The notes under the pieces: model-generated
Told to the model about the DNA's origin: nothing
Database searches by the model: none
Seen by the model: the letters and a program-made list of their open reading frames with translations, nothing else
Assembly (NCBI GenBank): GCA_023386885.1
Contig: JAEWIX010000069.1
Location: forward strand, 1-41,663
Source: Pseudomonadota bacterium
GTDB lineage: Bacteria; Pseudomonadota; Alphaproteobacteria; Rhizobiales; Xanthobacteraceae
Length of the DNA: 41,663 nt
Reading direction: 5' to 3'
Translations under genes and position numbers: made by a program
Shown: positions 7,453 to 15,328 of the stretch, in pieces
How positions within the stretch are numbered: position 1 is the first letter of the stretch
How the letters are laid out: the number at the start of each line of letters is the position of its first letter

Positions 7453-8361
7453 TTAGAGATAGCCGGCGACGCGCAGCCGCTCGAACGCATCTTCGGTTTC
7501 GTGATCCAGCGCACGGCCGGAGCGCTCCGGCACTTTCGTCTCAGCCAGTTCGATGAGGATTTCGGCGATGCTGGACGCGTTGGATTCCACCGGGAAGGTG
7601 ATGTCGGCGTCGCCGAGCGAACGATAGCGCTTGCCGTCCTTGGCGAGATACAACGGAATGATCGGGATGTTCTCGCGCTGGGTGTAGGCCCAGATATCCG
7701 CCTCGGTCCAATGCAAGATCGGATGAATGCGCAGATGCGCGCCGGGCGGCGGCGAGGCATTGAAGTGATCCCAGAACTCCGGCGGCTGATCGCGCACGTC
7801 CCAGCCGCCCTCAGTCCCGCGCGGCGAGAACACGCGCTCTTTCGCGCGGGTCGCTTCCTCATCGCGGCGGATACCGGCGATCAAGCCGTCGAAGCCGTAT
7901 TTGGCGAGCGCCATCTTGAGGCCCTCGGTCTTGCGCGCGGCGGAGCGTGCCGCCGGCGGCAAGGTCGGATCGACCGCGTCGATCGGCGGGCACGGCTCGA
8001 TGCGCAGATCGAGTTCCCACTCTTTGCCGTAGCGATCGCGGAACGCGTACATCTCCGGAAATTTCTTGCCGGTGTCGACGTGCAGCGCCGGGAACGGCAC
8101 GCGGCCGAAGAACGCCTTGCGCGCCAGCCAGATCATCACATTGGAATCTTTGCCAAGCGACCATAGCAGCGCCAGCTTCTTCAGCCGCGCGAAGGCCTCG
8201 CGGAAAATGTAGATGCTCTGCGCTTCAAGCTGATCGAGCCTATCCATCGACGGGCCCGCCAGACCGCCACCCGGGTCTGGCGCGAGTTGTGCATTGCTGG
8301 AAACGAGAGCCGGGGACGACAGCGGTTTCCGGCTCGGCGGAACAGGAGAAGGACGTTGCAT
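7453..8361 (-). CDS. cysD: Sulfate adenylyltransferase small subunit
   Basis: 302 residues from ATG 8361. It is the catalytic PP-loop subunit of ATP sulfurylase, which adenylates sulfate; it works as a complex with CysN. The modified P-loop LLWSLGKDSNV (about 64-74), HVDTGKKFPEMY, the IAGIRRDEEATRAKERVFSPR segment and the C-terminal RSGRALDHE are all typical. The first 38 residues are a Pro/Ser-rich extension; homologues commonly start at the equivalent of MDRLDQLEAQS (8247), but that ATG has only a weak ribosome site while 8361 has AGG at a fair distance, so the start is uncertain. It is first gene of the left-going arm and faces cysG across the control region at 8423-8464. Confidence 0.94.
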   Translation of the reverse strand: MQRPSPVPPSRKPLSSPALVSSNAQLAPDPGGGLAGPSMDRLDQLEAQSIYIFREAFARLKKLALLWSLGKDSNVMIWLARKAFFGRVPFPALHVDTGKKFPEMYAFRDRYGKEWELDLRIEPCPPIDAVDPTLPPAARSAARKTEGLKMALAKYGFDGLIAGIRRDEEATRAKERVFSPRGTEGGWDVRDQPPEFWDHFNASPPPGAHLRIHPILHWTEADIWAYTQRENIPIIPLYLAKDGKRYRSLGDADITFPVESNASSIAEILIELAETKVPERSGRALDHETEDAFERLRVAGYL

Positions 8362-8422
8362 GCGTGGCGCCTGAAATTCTTAGCAAGGAATTCTGTTTTG
8401 CCAGGGCGCTGTAGAAGTAAAA

Positions 8423-8464
8423 TTTTTCTGTTTACGTCCTGTATAAGAGGAATATACAGAAAAT
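8423..8464. promoter_or_regulatory. Palindromic control region between cysD and cysG
   Basis: This A/T-rich stretch sits in the 144-base gap between divergent cysD and cysG. It holds a perfect dyad CTGTATA (8439-8445), 7 bases, TATACAG (8453-8459), inside an outer inverted repeat TTTTCTGT (8424-8431) and ACAGAAAA (8456-8463). The layout suits a dimeric or tetrameric regulator acting on both arms. A LysR-type (CysB-like) T-N11-A reading is possible, but no regulator gene is nearby and the identity is inferred. Confidence 0.5.
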
Positions 8465-8505
8465 AATTCTAGTCAACCCTGAAGTTCGCGGGTTGGGAGT
8501 TTGTG

Positions 8506-9939
8506 ATGAAGTGGCTTCCGGTTTTTCTCGATGTGCGGCGCGGTCCTGTGCTGCTGGTGGGTGGCGGCGAACTGGCGCGCGCCAAGCTGCGCATTTTATT
8601 GGCAGCGCAGGCGCAGGTGCGCTGGCACGCGACCGACGGCGATCATGATCTCGCGGGGCTCGATCCGGTCGCTGCCGAGTGCATCACGTTCGATACGCAA
8701 GACCCGACGCAGATTGATCTTGGCGGTGTGATCGCGGTGTTGTGCGCTGGCGCGGGCGATGTCGGGCTTGCGGTCGCGGCGCGCGCGCGTGCGCTGGGCG
8801 TGCCCGTCAATGTGATGGACGATCTCGCGCATTCGAGTTTCATCTTCCCCGCGATCGTGGATCGCGGCGATGTGGTGGTGGCGATCGGCACCGGCGGCGC
8901 GTCGCCGGTGGTGGCGCGTCGCGTGCGCGAACGCATCGAGGCGTTGCTGCCGTCGCGGATCGGCGATCTCGCGGCATTCATCGGCGGTTGGCGCAAGGCG
9001 ATCCACGCGCGCTTGCCGGAATTCGCGTCGCGCCGTCGCTTCTGGGAGCGCGTCGTCGATGGTCCGATCGGCGCGGCGGTGCTGGCAGGGCGTCGCGACG
9101 AAGCGGAGGTTGCATTGCGTGCGATTGCCGATCCATCCGCATTTGCCGGCGTGACACGAAACGGCGTCGAAGGTCACGTCACCTTGGTCGGTGCCGGACC
9201 GGGCGATCCTGACTTACTTACGGTGAAGGCGTTACGTGCGTTGCAGGATGCCGATGTGGTGTTCTACGACGAACTGGTCTCGCCCGAAATTCTCGATCGC
9301 ATTCGTCGCGATGCCGCGCGTGTGCCGGTCGGGCGCAGGATCGGCAAGCCGGGCATCGGGCAGGACGCGGTCAATCGCCTGCTGATCGAAGCGGCGCGCG
9401 AAGGCCGCCGTGCGGTGCGATTGAAGGGTGGTGATGGCTATGTGTTCGGGCGCGGTGGCGAGGAGGTCAACGCGCTGCGTGCCGCTGGTGTTGCCTATAC
9501 GGTGGTGCCCGGCATCACCGCCGCGCTCGGCGCTGCCGCCGAGTTCGAGGTGCCGCTGACCTATCGCCACGAAGCGCGGCGTGTGACGTTTCTCACCGCG
9601 CACAAGGCGGCCGATGCCGCCGATGTCGATTGGTCGGCGCTGACCGATCTGGAAATGACGGTCGTGGTCTACATGGGCATGACCGCCGCGCCCGCGGTGC
9701 GCGCCGGCCTGCTTGCGGCCGGACGTTCGCCGCTCACGCCGGTCGGCGTGTTCGCGCGGGTGACGCGGCCGGATTCGCGCGCCGCTGTCGGCGTGCTCGA
9801 CGATCTGCCGGACCTCGCCATGCAGGTCGATGGCGGTCCCGCAATTCTGGTGATTGGCGATGTCGTCGCGCATTCCGCGCCGTGGCGCGCATCGGCACTG
9901 GCGCACAAGCATCCCAACCTTTTGATGGCGGCCGAATGA
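8506..9939 (+). CDS. cysG: Siroheme synthase (CysG, fused)
   Basis: 477 residues from ATG 8506 with GGGAG upstream; an overlapping GTG at 8503 is possible. The N-terminal half is precorrin-2 dehydrogenase / sirohydrochlorin ferrochelatase: VFLDVRRGPVLLVGGGELARAK is the NAD-binding fold at residues 5-26. The C-terminal half from about residue 228 is uroporphyrinogen III methyltransferase, with VTLVGAGPGDPDLLTVKALRALQDADVV, RLKGGDGYVFGRGGEE and VPGITAALGAA. It makes siroheme, the cofactor of assimilatory sulfite (and nitrite) reductase. It overlaps cysH by ATGA, so the two are translationally coupled. In many relatives a sulfite reductase gene lies directly after cysG; here it does not. Confidence 0.96.
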   Translation: MKWLPVFLDVRRGPVLLVGGGELARAKLRILLAAQAQVRWHATDGDHDLAGLDPVAAECITFDTQDPTQIDLGGVIAVLCAGAGDVGLAVAARARALGVPVNVMDDLAHSSFIFPAIVDRGDVVVAIGTGGASPVVARRVRERIEALLPSRIGDLAAFIGGWRKAIHARLPEFASRRRFWERVVDGPIGAAVLAGRRDEAEVALRAIADPSAFAGVTRNGVEGHVTLVGAGPGDPDLLTVKALRALQDADVVFYDELVSPEILDRIRRDAARVPVGRRIGKPGIGQDAVNRLLIEAAREGRRAVRLKGGDGYVFGRGGEEVNALRAAGVAYTVVPGITAALGAAAEFEVPLTYRHEARRVTFLTAHKAADAADVDWSALTDLEMTVVVYMGMTAAPAVRAGLLAAGRSPLTPVGVFARVTRPDSRAAVGVLDDLPDLAMQVDGGPAILVIGDVVAHSAPWRASALAHKHPNLLMAAE

Positions 9940-10649
9940 CGATATTGTCGGAACAAACCGTTGCTGACACCGTGTCGCGGCTCGACCGCGAACTGTCTGA
10001 TGCCTCGCCCGCTCAAATCGTCGCGGCGGCGCTGCGCGCCATCGGCCGTGAGCAACTCGCGGTGGTGTCGTCGTTCGGCACCGAATCCGCCGCGCTCTTG
10101 AAGGTGGTGGCGGATGTCGATCCGGCGATCCCGGTTGTGTTTCTCGACACCGGCTGGCTGTTCGCGGAAACGTTGGCCTATCGCGATACGCTGATCGCGA
10201 CGCTGGGCTTGCGCGACGTGCGCTCGATCCAGCCGCTTGCGGACGATCTTGCGCGGCACGATCCGGACAGCGAGTTGTGGTTCGCCGATCCTGATGCCTG
10301 TTGCCGCATCCGCAAGGTGGAACCGCTGAAGCGTGCGTTGTCGCCGTTCAAGGCGTGGATCAATGGGCGCAAGCGATTCCAGGGTGGCGCGCGCGCGATC
10401 ATTCCTGTCGTCGAGGACGACGGCGCGCGTTTGAAGTTCAATCCGTTCGCCAATGTTTCGGTCGAAGACATTGCGGCGATCTATGCGCTGGCGAAGTTGC
10501 CGGCGCATCCGCTGGCGGCATCCGGCTTCCGTTCGATCGGTTGTATGCCGTGTACCTCGCGCGCGACCGCCGATGAAGATTCGCGCGCCGGCCGCTGGCG
10601 TGGTCGGGGCAAGACGGAATGCGGCATCCACACCACGAAGACTTCGTAG
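9936..10649 (+). CDS. cysH: Assimilatory adenylylsulfate (APS) reductase, CysH family
   Basis: 237 residues; its ATG overlaps the cysG stop. It reduces adenylylsulfate to sulfite and AMP with thioredoxin. The PP-loop-like start SSFGTESAALL (45-55) and FLDTGWLFAET (69-79) fit the family. Cys122-Cys123 (ACCRIRKVEPL) and Cys203-x-x-Cys206 (GCMPC) form the CC...CxxC set that binds a [4Fe-4S] cluster and marks APS reductases as distinct from PAPS reductases of the E. coli type. Cys229 in KTECGIH is the catalytic thiol. So the preferred substrate is probably APS, although the operon's CysNC can also make PAPS. No terminator is evident before sbp, which starts 124 bases later. Confidence 0.95.
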   Translation: MTILSEQTVADTVSRLDRELSDASPAQIVAAALRAIGREQLAVVSSFGTESAALLKVVADVDPAIPVVFLDTGWLFAETLAYRDTLIATLGLRDVRSIQPLADDLARHDPDSELWFADPDACCRIRKVEPLKRALSPFKAWINGRKRFQGGARAIIPVVEDDGARLKFNPFANVSVEDIAAIYALAKLPAHPLAASGFRSIGCMPCTSRATADEDSRAGRWRGRGKTECGIHTTKTS

Positions 10650-10772
10650 CAAATTGCCGCTGCGACGCCACAAACATTGAAATGCGGTTTCGTTGACTTA
10701 AAGCTCGCAATTCAACAGCTTTGTCGAAACGTTCGGCGTGGCAATTTTGCCCCGGACAAGTGGAGATCGACA

Positions 10773-11783
10773 ATGCATCGTCGTGCATTTCTGGCCGCTG
10801 CTTCGTTGTTATTTGCAAGTCCGTCGTCGTTATGGGTGACGCCGTCTCGCGCGGCGGATGTGTCGTTGTTGAACGTGTCGTATGATCCGACACGCGAACT
10901 CTATGTCGATTTCAACAAGGCGTTCATCGCCGCTTATCAAAAGGAAACCGGCAAGAGCGTCGAGATCAAGCAGTCGCATGGCGGCTCGGGATCGCAGGCG
11001 CGTTCGGTGATCGACGGCCTGCAGGCCGACATCGTGACGCTGGCGCTGGCCTATGACATCGACGCCATCGCCAACAAGGGATTGATCGCAACTGATTGGC
11101 AGAAGCGCCTGCCGCAGAACTCCTCGCCCTACACCTCGACGATTGTATTTCTCGTTCGCAAGGGCAATCCGAAGAAGATCAAGGACTGGGACGATCTGGT
11201 GAAGCCGGGCGTTAGCGTCATCACACCGAATCCGAAGACCTCTGGCGGCGCGCGCTGGAACTATCTCGCCGCGTGGGGTTACGCGCAAAAGAAGTTCGGC
11301 AGCGAAGACAAGGTCAAGAAATTCGTCGGTGACATCTACAAGAACGTGCCGGTGCTGGACACCGGCGCGCGCGGATCGACGGTGACATTTGTCGAGCGCG
11401 GCGTCGGCGACGTGCTGCTGGCGTGGGAGAACGAAGCCTTTCTGGCGCTGAAGGAATTCGGCAACGACAAGTTCGAGATCGTGGTGCCGTCGATTTCCAT
11501 TCTCGCGGAACCGCCGGTCACCGTCGTCGACAAAGTCGTCGACAAGAAAGGAACCCGTGCGGTCGCCGAGGCTTATCTGAAATACTGGTACACCAAGGAA
11601 GCGCAGGATATCGCCGGCCGCAACTACTACCGCCCGACCGATCCGGAGATCGCCAAAAAGTATGCCGAGGCGTTTCCCAAGGTCGAGCTGTTCAAGATCG
11701 ACGATGTGTTCGGCGGCTGGACCAAGGCACAGAAGACCCACTTCGCGGACGGCGGCGTGTTCGATCAGATCTACAAGGATTGA
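10773..11783 (+). CDS. sbp: Sulfate-binding periplasmic protein
   Basis: 336 residues. The start is ATG 10773 with GGAG ten bases upstream; the frame stays open further up but without a ribosome site. Residues 1-28 are a signal peptide (HRRAFLAAASLLF ... SRAA). The mature protein has the family segments LLNVSYDPTRELY, QSHGGSGSQARSVIDGLQADIVTLALAYDID, and NPKTSGGARWNYLAAWGYA, which form the sulfate pocket. It delivers sulfate (possibly thiosulfate) to the CysTWA importer encoded directly downstream. It stops 2 bases before the GTG of cysT. Confidence 0.95.
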   Translation: MHRRAFLAAASLLFASPSSLWVTPSRAADVSLLNVSYDPTRELYVDFNKAFIAAYQKETGKSVEIKQSHGGSGSQARSVIDGLQADIVTLALAYDIDAIANKGLIATDWQKRLPQNSSPYTSTIVFLVRKGNPKKIKDWDDLVKPGVSVITPNPKTSGGARWNYLAAWGYAQKKFGSEDKVKKFVGDIYKNVPVLDTGARGSTVTFVERGVGDVLLAWENEAFLALKEFGNDKFEIVVPSISILAEPPVTVVDKVVDKKGTRAVAEAYLKYWYTKEAQDIAGRNYYRPTDPEIAKKYAEAFPKVELFKIDDVFGGWTKAQKTHFADGGVFDQIYKD

Positions 11784-11785
11784 TC

Positions 11786-12643
11786 GTGGTGCGGGGAAGC
11801 GGTGTCGTGACAGGAGGATCGGGACGACGAAACACCTTGCCGGGGTTCGGCCTCACCATGGGGCTGACGCTGACATGGCTGTCGGTCATCATCCTGATCC
11901 CGCTGGCGGGACTGTTCCTGAAAACCTTCGAACTGAGCTTCGCTGAGTTCGCCAACATCGTCACCAGCCGCCGCACGCTGAACGCGCTGAAGATTTCGTT
12001 CGGCCTCGCTTTCGTCGCAGCGCTGGTCAATCTGGTGATGGGCAGCATCGTGGTCTGGGCGCTGGTGCGCTACCGCTTTCCTGGCCGTCGCATCTTCGAT
12101 GCCATCGTCGATATTCCTTTCGCGTTGCCGACGGCGGTTGCCGGCATTGCGTTGACCTCGCTGTTTGCAACGAACGGCTGGCTTGGTGCACCGCTCGCCG
12201 AGCTCGGCATCAAGGTGGCGTTCACGCCGCTCGGCATCTTCATCGCAATGATCTTCATCGGCATCCCGTTCGTGGTGCGCACGGTGCAGCCGGTGCTGAT
12301 CGATCTCGATCCGGAAATCGAGGAGGCCGCGGCGAGCCTCGGCGCCAACCGCTGGCAAACCATCTGGCGGGTGATCTTGCCGAGCCTGATACCTGCGCTG
12401 CTGACCGGTTTCGCGCTGGCGTTCGCCCGCGCCGTCGGCGAATACGGCTCGGTGATCTTCATCGCCGGCAACCTGCCGAACGTCTCGGAAATCGCACCGC
12501 TGTTGATCGTGATCCGGCTGTCGGAATTCCGCTATGCCGATGCGACGGCCATCGCCGTCGTCATGCTGATCGCGGCGTTCCTGATCATTCTCGTCGTCAA
12601 TCGCCTGCAGCATTGGGCGCAGACGCGCATCCCGGTTCACTAG
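11786..12643 (+). CDS. cysT: Sulfate ABC transporter permease CysT
   Basis: 285 residues. The start chosen is GTG 11786, with AAGGA at 11775-11779 six bases upstream; an ATG at 11858 would cut the conserved N-terminal LPGFGLT segment. About six membrane segments begin at LTLTWLSVIILIPLAGLFLKT. The coupling motif EEAAASLGANRWQTIWRVILPSL, the EAA loop that contacts the ATPase, lies near 172-195. It forms the inner-membrane channel with CysW. It belongs to the sbp-cysT-cysW-cysA operon. Confidence 0.94.
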   Translation: MVRGSGVVTGGSGRRNTLPGFGLTMGLTLTWLSVIILIPLAGLFLKTFELSFAEFANIVTSRRTLNALKISFGLAFVAALVNLVMGSIVVWALVRYRFPGRRIFDAIVDIPFALPTAVAGIALTSLFATNGWLGAPLAELGIKVAFTPLGIFIAMIFIGIPFVVRTVQPVLIDLDPEIEEAAASLGANRWQTIWRVILPSLIPALLTGFALAFARAVGEYGSVIFIAGNLPNVSEIAPLLIVIRLSEFRYADATAIAVVMLIAAFLIILVVNRLQHWAQTRIPVH

Positions 12644-12653
12644 GAGAGCCGCG

Positions 12654-13523
12654 ATGTCCGACAGCGCGATTCAATTCTATTCGGAAAGGACCACGGTGCG
12701 TAGCGAGCCGTGGCTGGCGCGCAGCATAGTCATCGGCTTGACGATGCTGTTTCTCACCGTGTTCGTGGTGCTGCCGCTGGTCATCGTGTTCGCGCAGGCT
12801 TTCTCCAGAGGTGTGAGTGCTTATCTCGCAGCGCTGGCCGAACCCGAAGCCTTGTCGGCCATCAAGCTGACGCTGGCGGTGGCGGCGATTTCGGTCGGCC
12901 TCAATCTGGTGTTCGGGCTGATTGCCGCATGGGCGATCGCCAAGTTCGAGTTTCCCGGAAAAACGATTCTCGTCACCCTGATCGATCTGCCGTTCTCCGT
13001 CAGTCCGGTGATTTCCGGTCTGGTGTTCGTGCTGCTGTTCGGCGCGCAGGGGTATTTCGGCGCGTGGCTGCAAAGTCATAACATCCAGATCCTGTTCGCG
13101 GTGCCGGGCATCGCGCTGGCGACGACCTTCGTGACGTTTCCGTTTGTCTCCCGTGCCTTGATACCGTTGATGCAGGAGCAGGGCACGCTGGAGGAGGAAG
13201 CCGCACTCTCGCTCGGTGCGTCAGGGCTGCAGACTTTCTTCCGCGTCACGCTGCCGAATATCAAATGGGGCGTGTTGTATGGCGTGCTGCTTTGCAACGC
13301 GCGTGCCATGGGCGAGTTCGGCGCGGTGTCGGTGGTGTCCGGACACATCCGGGGTGAAACCAACACGATGCCGTTGTTGGTCGAAATCCTGTATAATGAG
13401 TATCAGTTCGTGGCGGCGTTTGCCGTCGCTTCACTGCTGGCGTTGCTGGCGCTGATCACGCTCGTGGTGAAGACCATCCTGGAGCGGCATCTCGACGAAG
13501 GACGACAAGCGCGTGACAATTGA
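12654..13523 (+). CDS. cysW: Sulfate ABC transporter permease CysW
   Basis: 289 residues from ATG 12654 with AGGAGAG upstream, 10 bases after cysT. It has about six membrane segments, the first at ARSIVIGLTMLFLTVFVVLPLV. The EAA-type loop EEEAALSLGASGLQTFFRVTLPNIKWG sits at about 180-206. It pairs with CysT as the sulfate channel. Its last 11 bases overlap the start of cysA. Confidence 0.95.
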   Translation: MSDSAIQFYSERTTVRSEPWLARSIVIGLTMLFLTVFVVLPLVIVFAQAFSRGVSAYLAALAEPEALSAIKLTLAVAAISVGLNLVFGLIAAWAIAKFEFPGKTILVTLIDLPFSVSPVISGLVFVLLFGAQGYFGAWLQSHNIQILFAVPGIALATTFVTFPFVSRALIPLMQEQGTLEEEAALSLGASGLQTFFRVTLPNIKWGVLYGVLLCNARAMGEFGAVSVVSGHIRGETNTMPLLVEILYNEYQFVAAFAVASLLALLALITLVVKTILERHLDEGRQARDN

Positions 13524-14550
13524 ACTGAGAAACATCGTCAAGACTTTCGGCGCGTTCGCCGCGCTCGACGGCGTCGATCTGAAAATCGCCGATGGCGAGT
13601 TGCTGGCGTTGCTCGGCCCATCCGGATCGGGCAAGACGACCTTGCTGCGGATCATCGCCGGGCTCGACTGGCCGGACGGCGGCGAAGTGTCGTTCGATGG
13701 CGAGGACGCGCTGGCGCGGGGCGCCGGCGAGCGCCAGGTCGGCTTCGTATTCCAGCACTATGCGCTGTTTCGTCACATGACGGTGTTCGAGAACGTCGCG
13801 TTCGGCCTGCGCGTGCAGCCGCGCGCGGTTCGCAAGGACGAAGCTGGCATTCGTGCGCGCGTCAAGGACCTGCTCGATCTGGTGCAACTCGATTGGCTTG
13901 CCAACCGATATCCGAACCAGTTGTCCGGTGGCCAGCGGCAACGCATCGCGCTGGCGCGAGCGCTGGCGACCGAGCCGCGCATCCTGCTGCTGGATGAGCC
14001 GTTCGGCGCGCTCGATGCGAAGGTGCGCAAGGAACTGCGGCGTTGGCTGCGCTCGCTACACGAGGAGATCAACGTCACCTCGGTGTTCGTCACCCACGAT
14101 CAGGAGGAGGCGCTGGAAGTCGCCAACCGCGTTGTGGTGATGGACAAGGGCAAGATCGAGCAGATCGGCACGCCGGGTGAAGTCTATGACTATCCGGCGA
14201 CCGCGTTCGTGCACGGTTTCATTGGGGAGTCCGTCGTGCTGCCGGTCAACGTCGCCGAAGGGCGGGTCTGGATCGGGAATCAGGCGCTGAAGATCGACGC
14301 GCCGAATGTCGGCGGGCCATCGAAACTGTATGTGCGCCGTCATGATATGCAGGTCGGGTCGGAAAGCATCGGTCTGCGTGGCGCGGTGCGCCATGTGCGG
14401 TCGTTCGGTGCGATCCAGCGCGCCGATATCGCCATCGAGGCGGGCGGCAACGAGACGATGATCGAGATCGATACCCCGCGCGATCACGAACTCAGGACCG
14501 GCGAAACGGTCGAACTGCATCCGCGTCGGTTCCGCATCTTCGCGGACTGA
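13513..14550 (+). CDS. cysA: Sulfate/thiosulfate import ATP-binding protein
   Basis: 345 residues from GTG 13513, overlapping cysW by 11 bases, which suggests coupled translation. It energises sulfate uptake at the inner face of the membrane. Walker A GPSGSGKTT (36-44), Q-loop FQHYALF, signature LSGGQRQRIALARAL (near 137-151), Walker B ILLLDEPFGALDAK and H-loop VTHDQEEA are all intact. The C-terminal 100 residues form the OB-type regulatory domain (VRRHDMQVG ... VELHPRRFRIF). It is the last gene of the transporter operon. Confidence 0.96.
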   Translation: MTIELRNIVKTFGAFAALDGVDLKIADGELLALLGPSGSGKTTLLRIIAGLDWPDGGEVSFDGEDALARGAGERQVGFVFQHYALFRHMTVFENVAFGLRVQPRAVRKDEAGIRARVKDLLDLVQLDWLANRYPNQLSGGQRQRIALARALATEPRILLLDEPFGALDAKVRKELRRWLRSLHEEINVTSVFVTHDQEEALEVANRVVVMDKGKIEQIGTPGEVYDYPATAFVHGFIGESVVLPVNVAEGRVWIGNQALKIDAPNVGGPSKLYVRRHDMQVGSESIGLRGAVRHVRSFGAIQRADIAIEAGGNETMIEIDTPRDHELRTGETVELHPRRFRIFAD

Positions 14551-14582
14551 ATTGTCAGAGGCGTCACCCTGAGGGCTGTCGC

Positions 14583-14614
14583 GCAATGCCCCGACTGACG
14601 AGATCCGGGGTTGC
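14583..14614. other. Hairpin after cysA
   Basis: GCAA (14583-14586) and CCCCG (14589-14593) pair with CGGGG (14606-14610) and TTGC (14611-14614). The stem has an internal bulge and no T-run. It may weakly terminate or protect the cys transporter mRNA. Confidence 0.35.
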
Positions 14615-14694
14615 CCCCTGAAAAGCTGAAATCGTTCACCATTCAGCCACGGTTGATGTGCAACAACGGCTCTACCAGTTGGGGGAGTCGGTGC

Positions 14695-15219
14695 ATGAAG
14701 CGTGTCGTGGTGGTGTTGAGCGGCCTCCTGGTGCTGGCCGGCTGCGGCACGGCCGTGGAGCAATCCTCCGAGCAACCGGCCTTCTATCTCAGCATGGCGC
14801 ATGGCGGGGCCAAGGTTGATGCCGGCGTCGCCGCATCGATGATCTCCGGCTACCGGCGTAACAACGGCCTCGGCGCGGTCACGGTTGATCCCGAACTGAT
14901 GAAGGCGGCCGAGACGCAGGCGATGGCCATGGCCAAACGCAACAAGCTCGATCACGATGTCGCGGGCCGGCTCGGCAAGCGCCTCAATGCCGCCGGCTAC
15001 CCTGCGGCGGTGGCTGTCGAAAACATCTCGGCGGGCTATCATACCTTGGCCGAGGCGTTCTCCGGCTGGCGCGATTCGCCGCCGCATCGCGCCAACATGC
15101 TGCACAAGGGCGTGACCCGTCTCGGCATCGCGGCGACCTATGCGCCGGGCACGAAATACAAGGTGTTCTGGGCGTTGATCCTGGCCGCGCCCGACGAGAA
15201 GCCGGTCGCCGCGCGATAA
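14695..15219 (+). CDS. CAP/SCP-domain lipoprotein
   Basis: 174 residues from ATG 14695, with GGGGGAG just upstream. The lipobox LVLAGC at residues 12-17 predicts a lipoprotein anchored after cleavage before Cys17. The rest is a short CAP (SCP/PR-1, PF00188) domain: ISGYRRNNGLGAVTVDPELMKAAETQAMAMA, the active-site-like HDVAGRL region, VAVENISAGYHTLAEAFSGWRDSPPHRANML, and RLGIAATYAPG. Bacterial CAP lipoproteins are poorly characterised; no enzyme activity should be assumed. It stands alone between the cys operon and the patatin gene. Confidence 0.9.
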   Translation: MKRVVVVLSGLLVLAGCGTAVEQSSEQPAFYLSMAHGGAKVDAGVAASMISGYRRNNGLGAVTVDPELMKAAETQAMAMAKRNKLDHDVAGRLGKRLNAAGYPAAVAVENISAGYHTLAEAFSGWRDSPPHRANMLHKGVTRLGIAATYAPGTKYKVFWALILAAPDEKPVAAR

Positions 15220-15328
15220 CTCAAGGGCGATGACCAGAGTGTGACGGCGCGGGCGATTTCGTCGATTGACGGCGCGGGTTTGAGCCGCCACGGTGCCGCC
15301 TGAATTTCCGATCATCCCGACGTCATCC

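Noticed and set aside
10693..10721. TTGACT as a -35 element for sbp
   Set aside because: No acceptable -10 at 16-18 bases, so the sbp promoter was not called.
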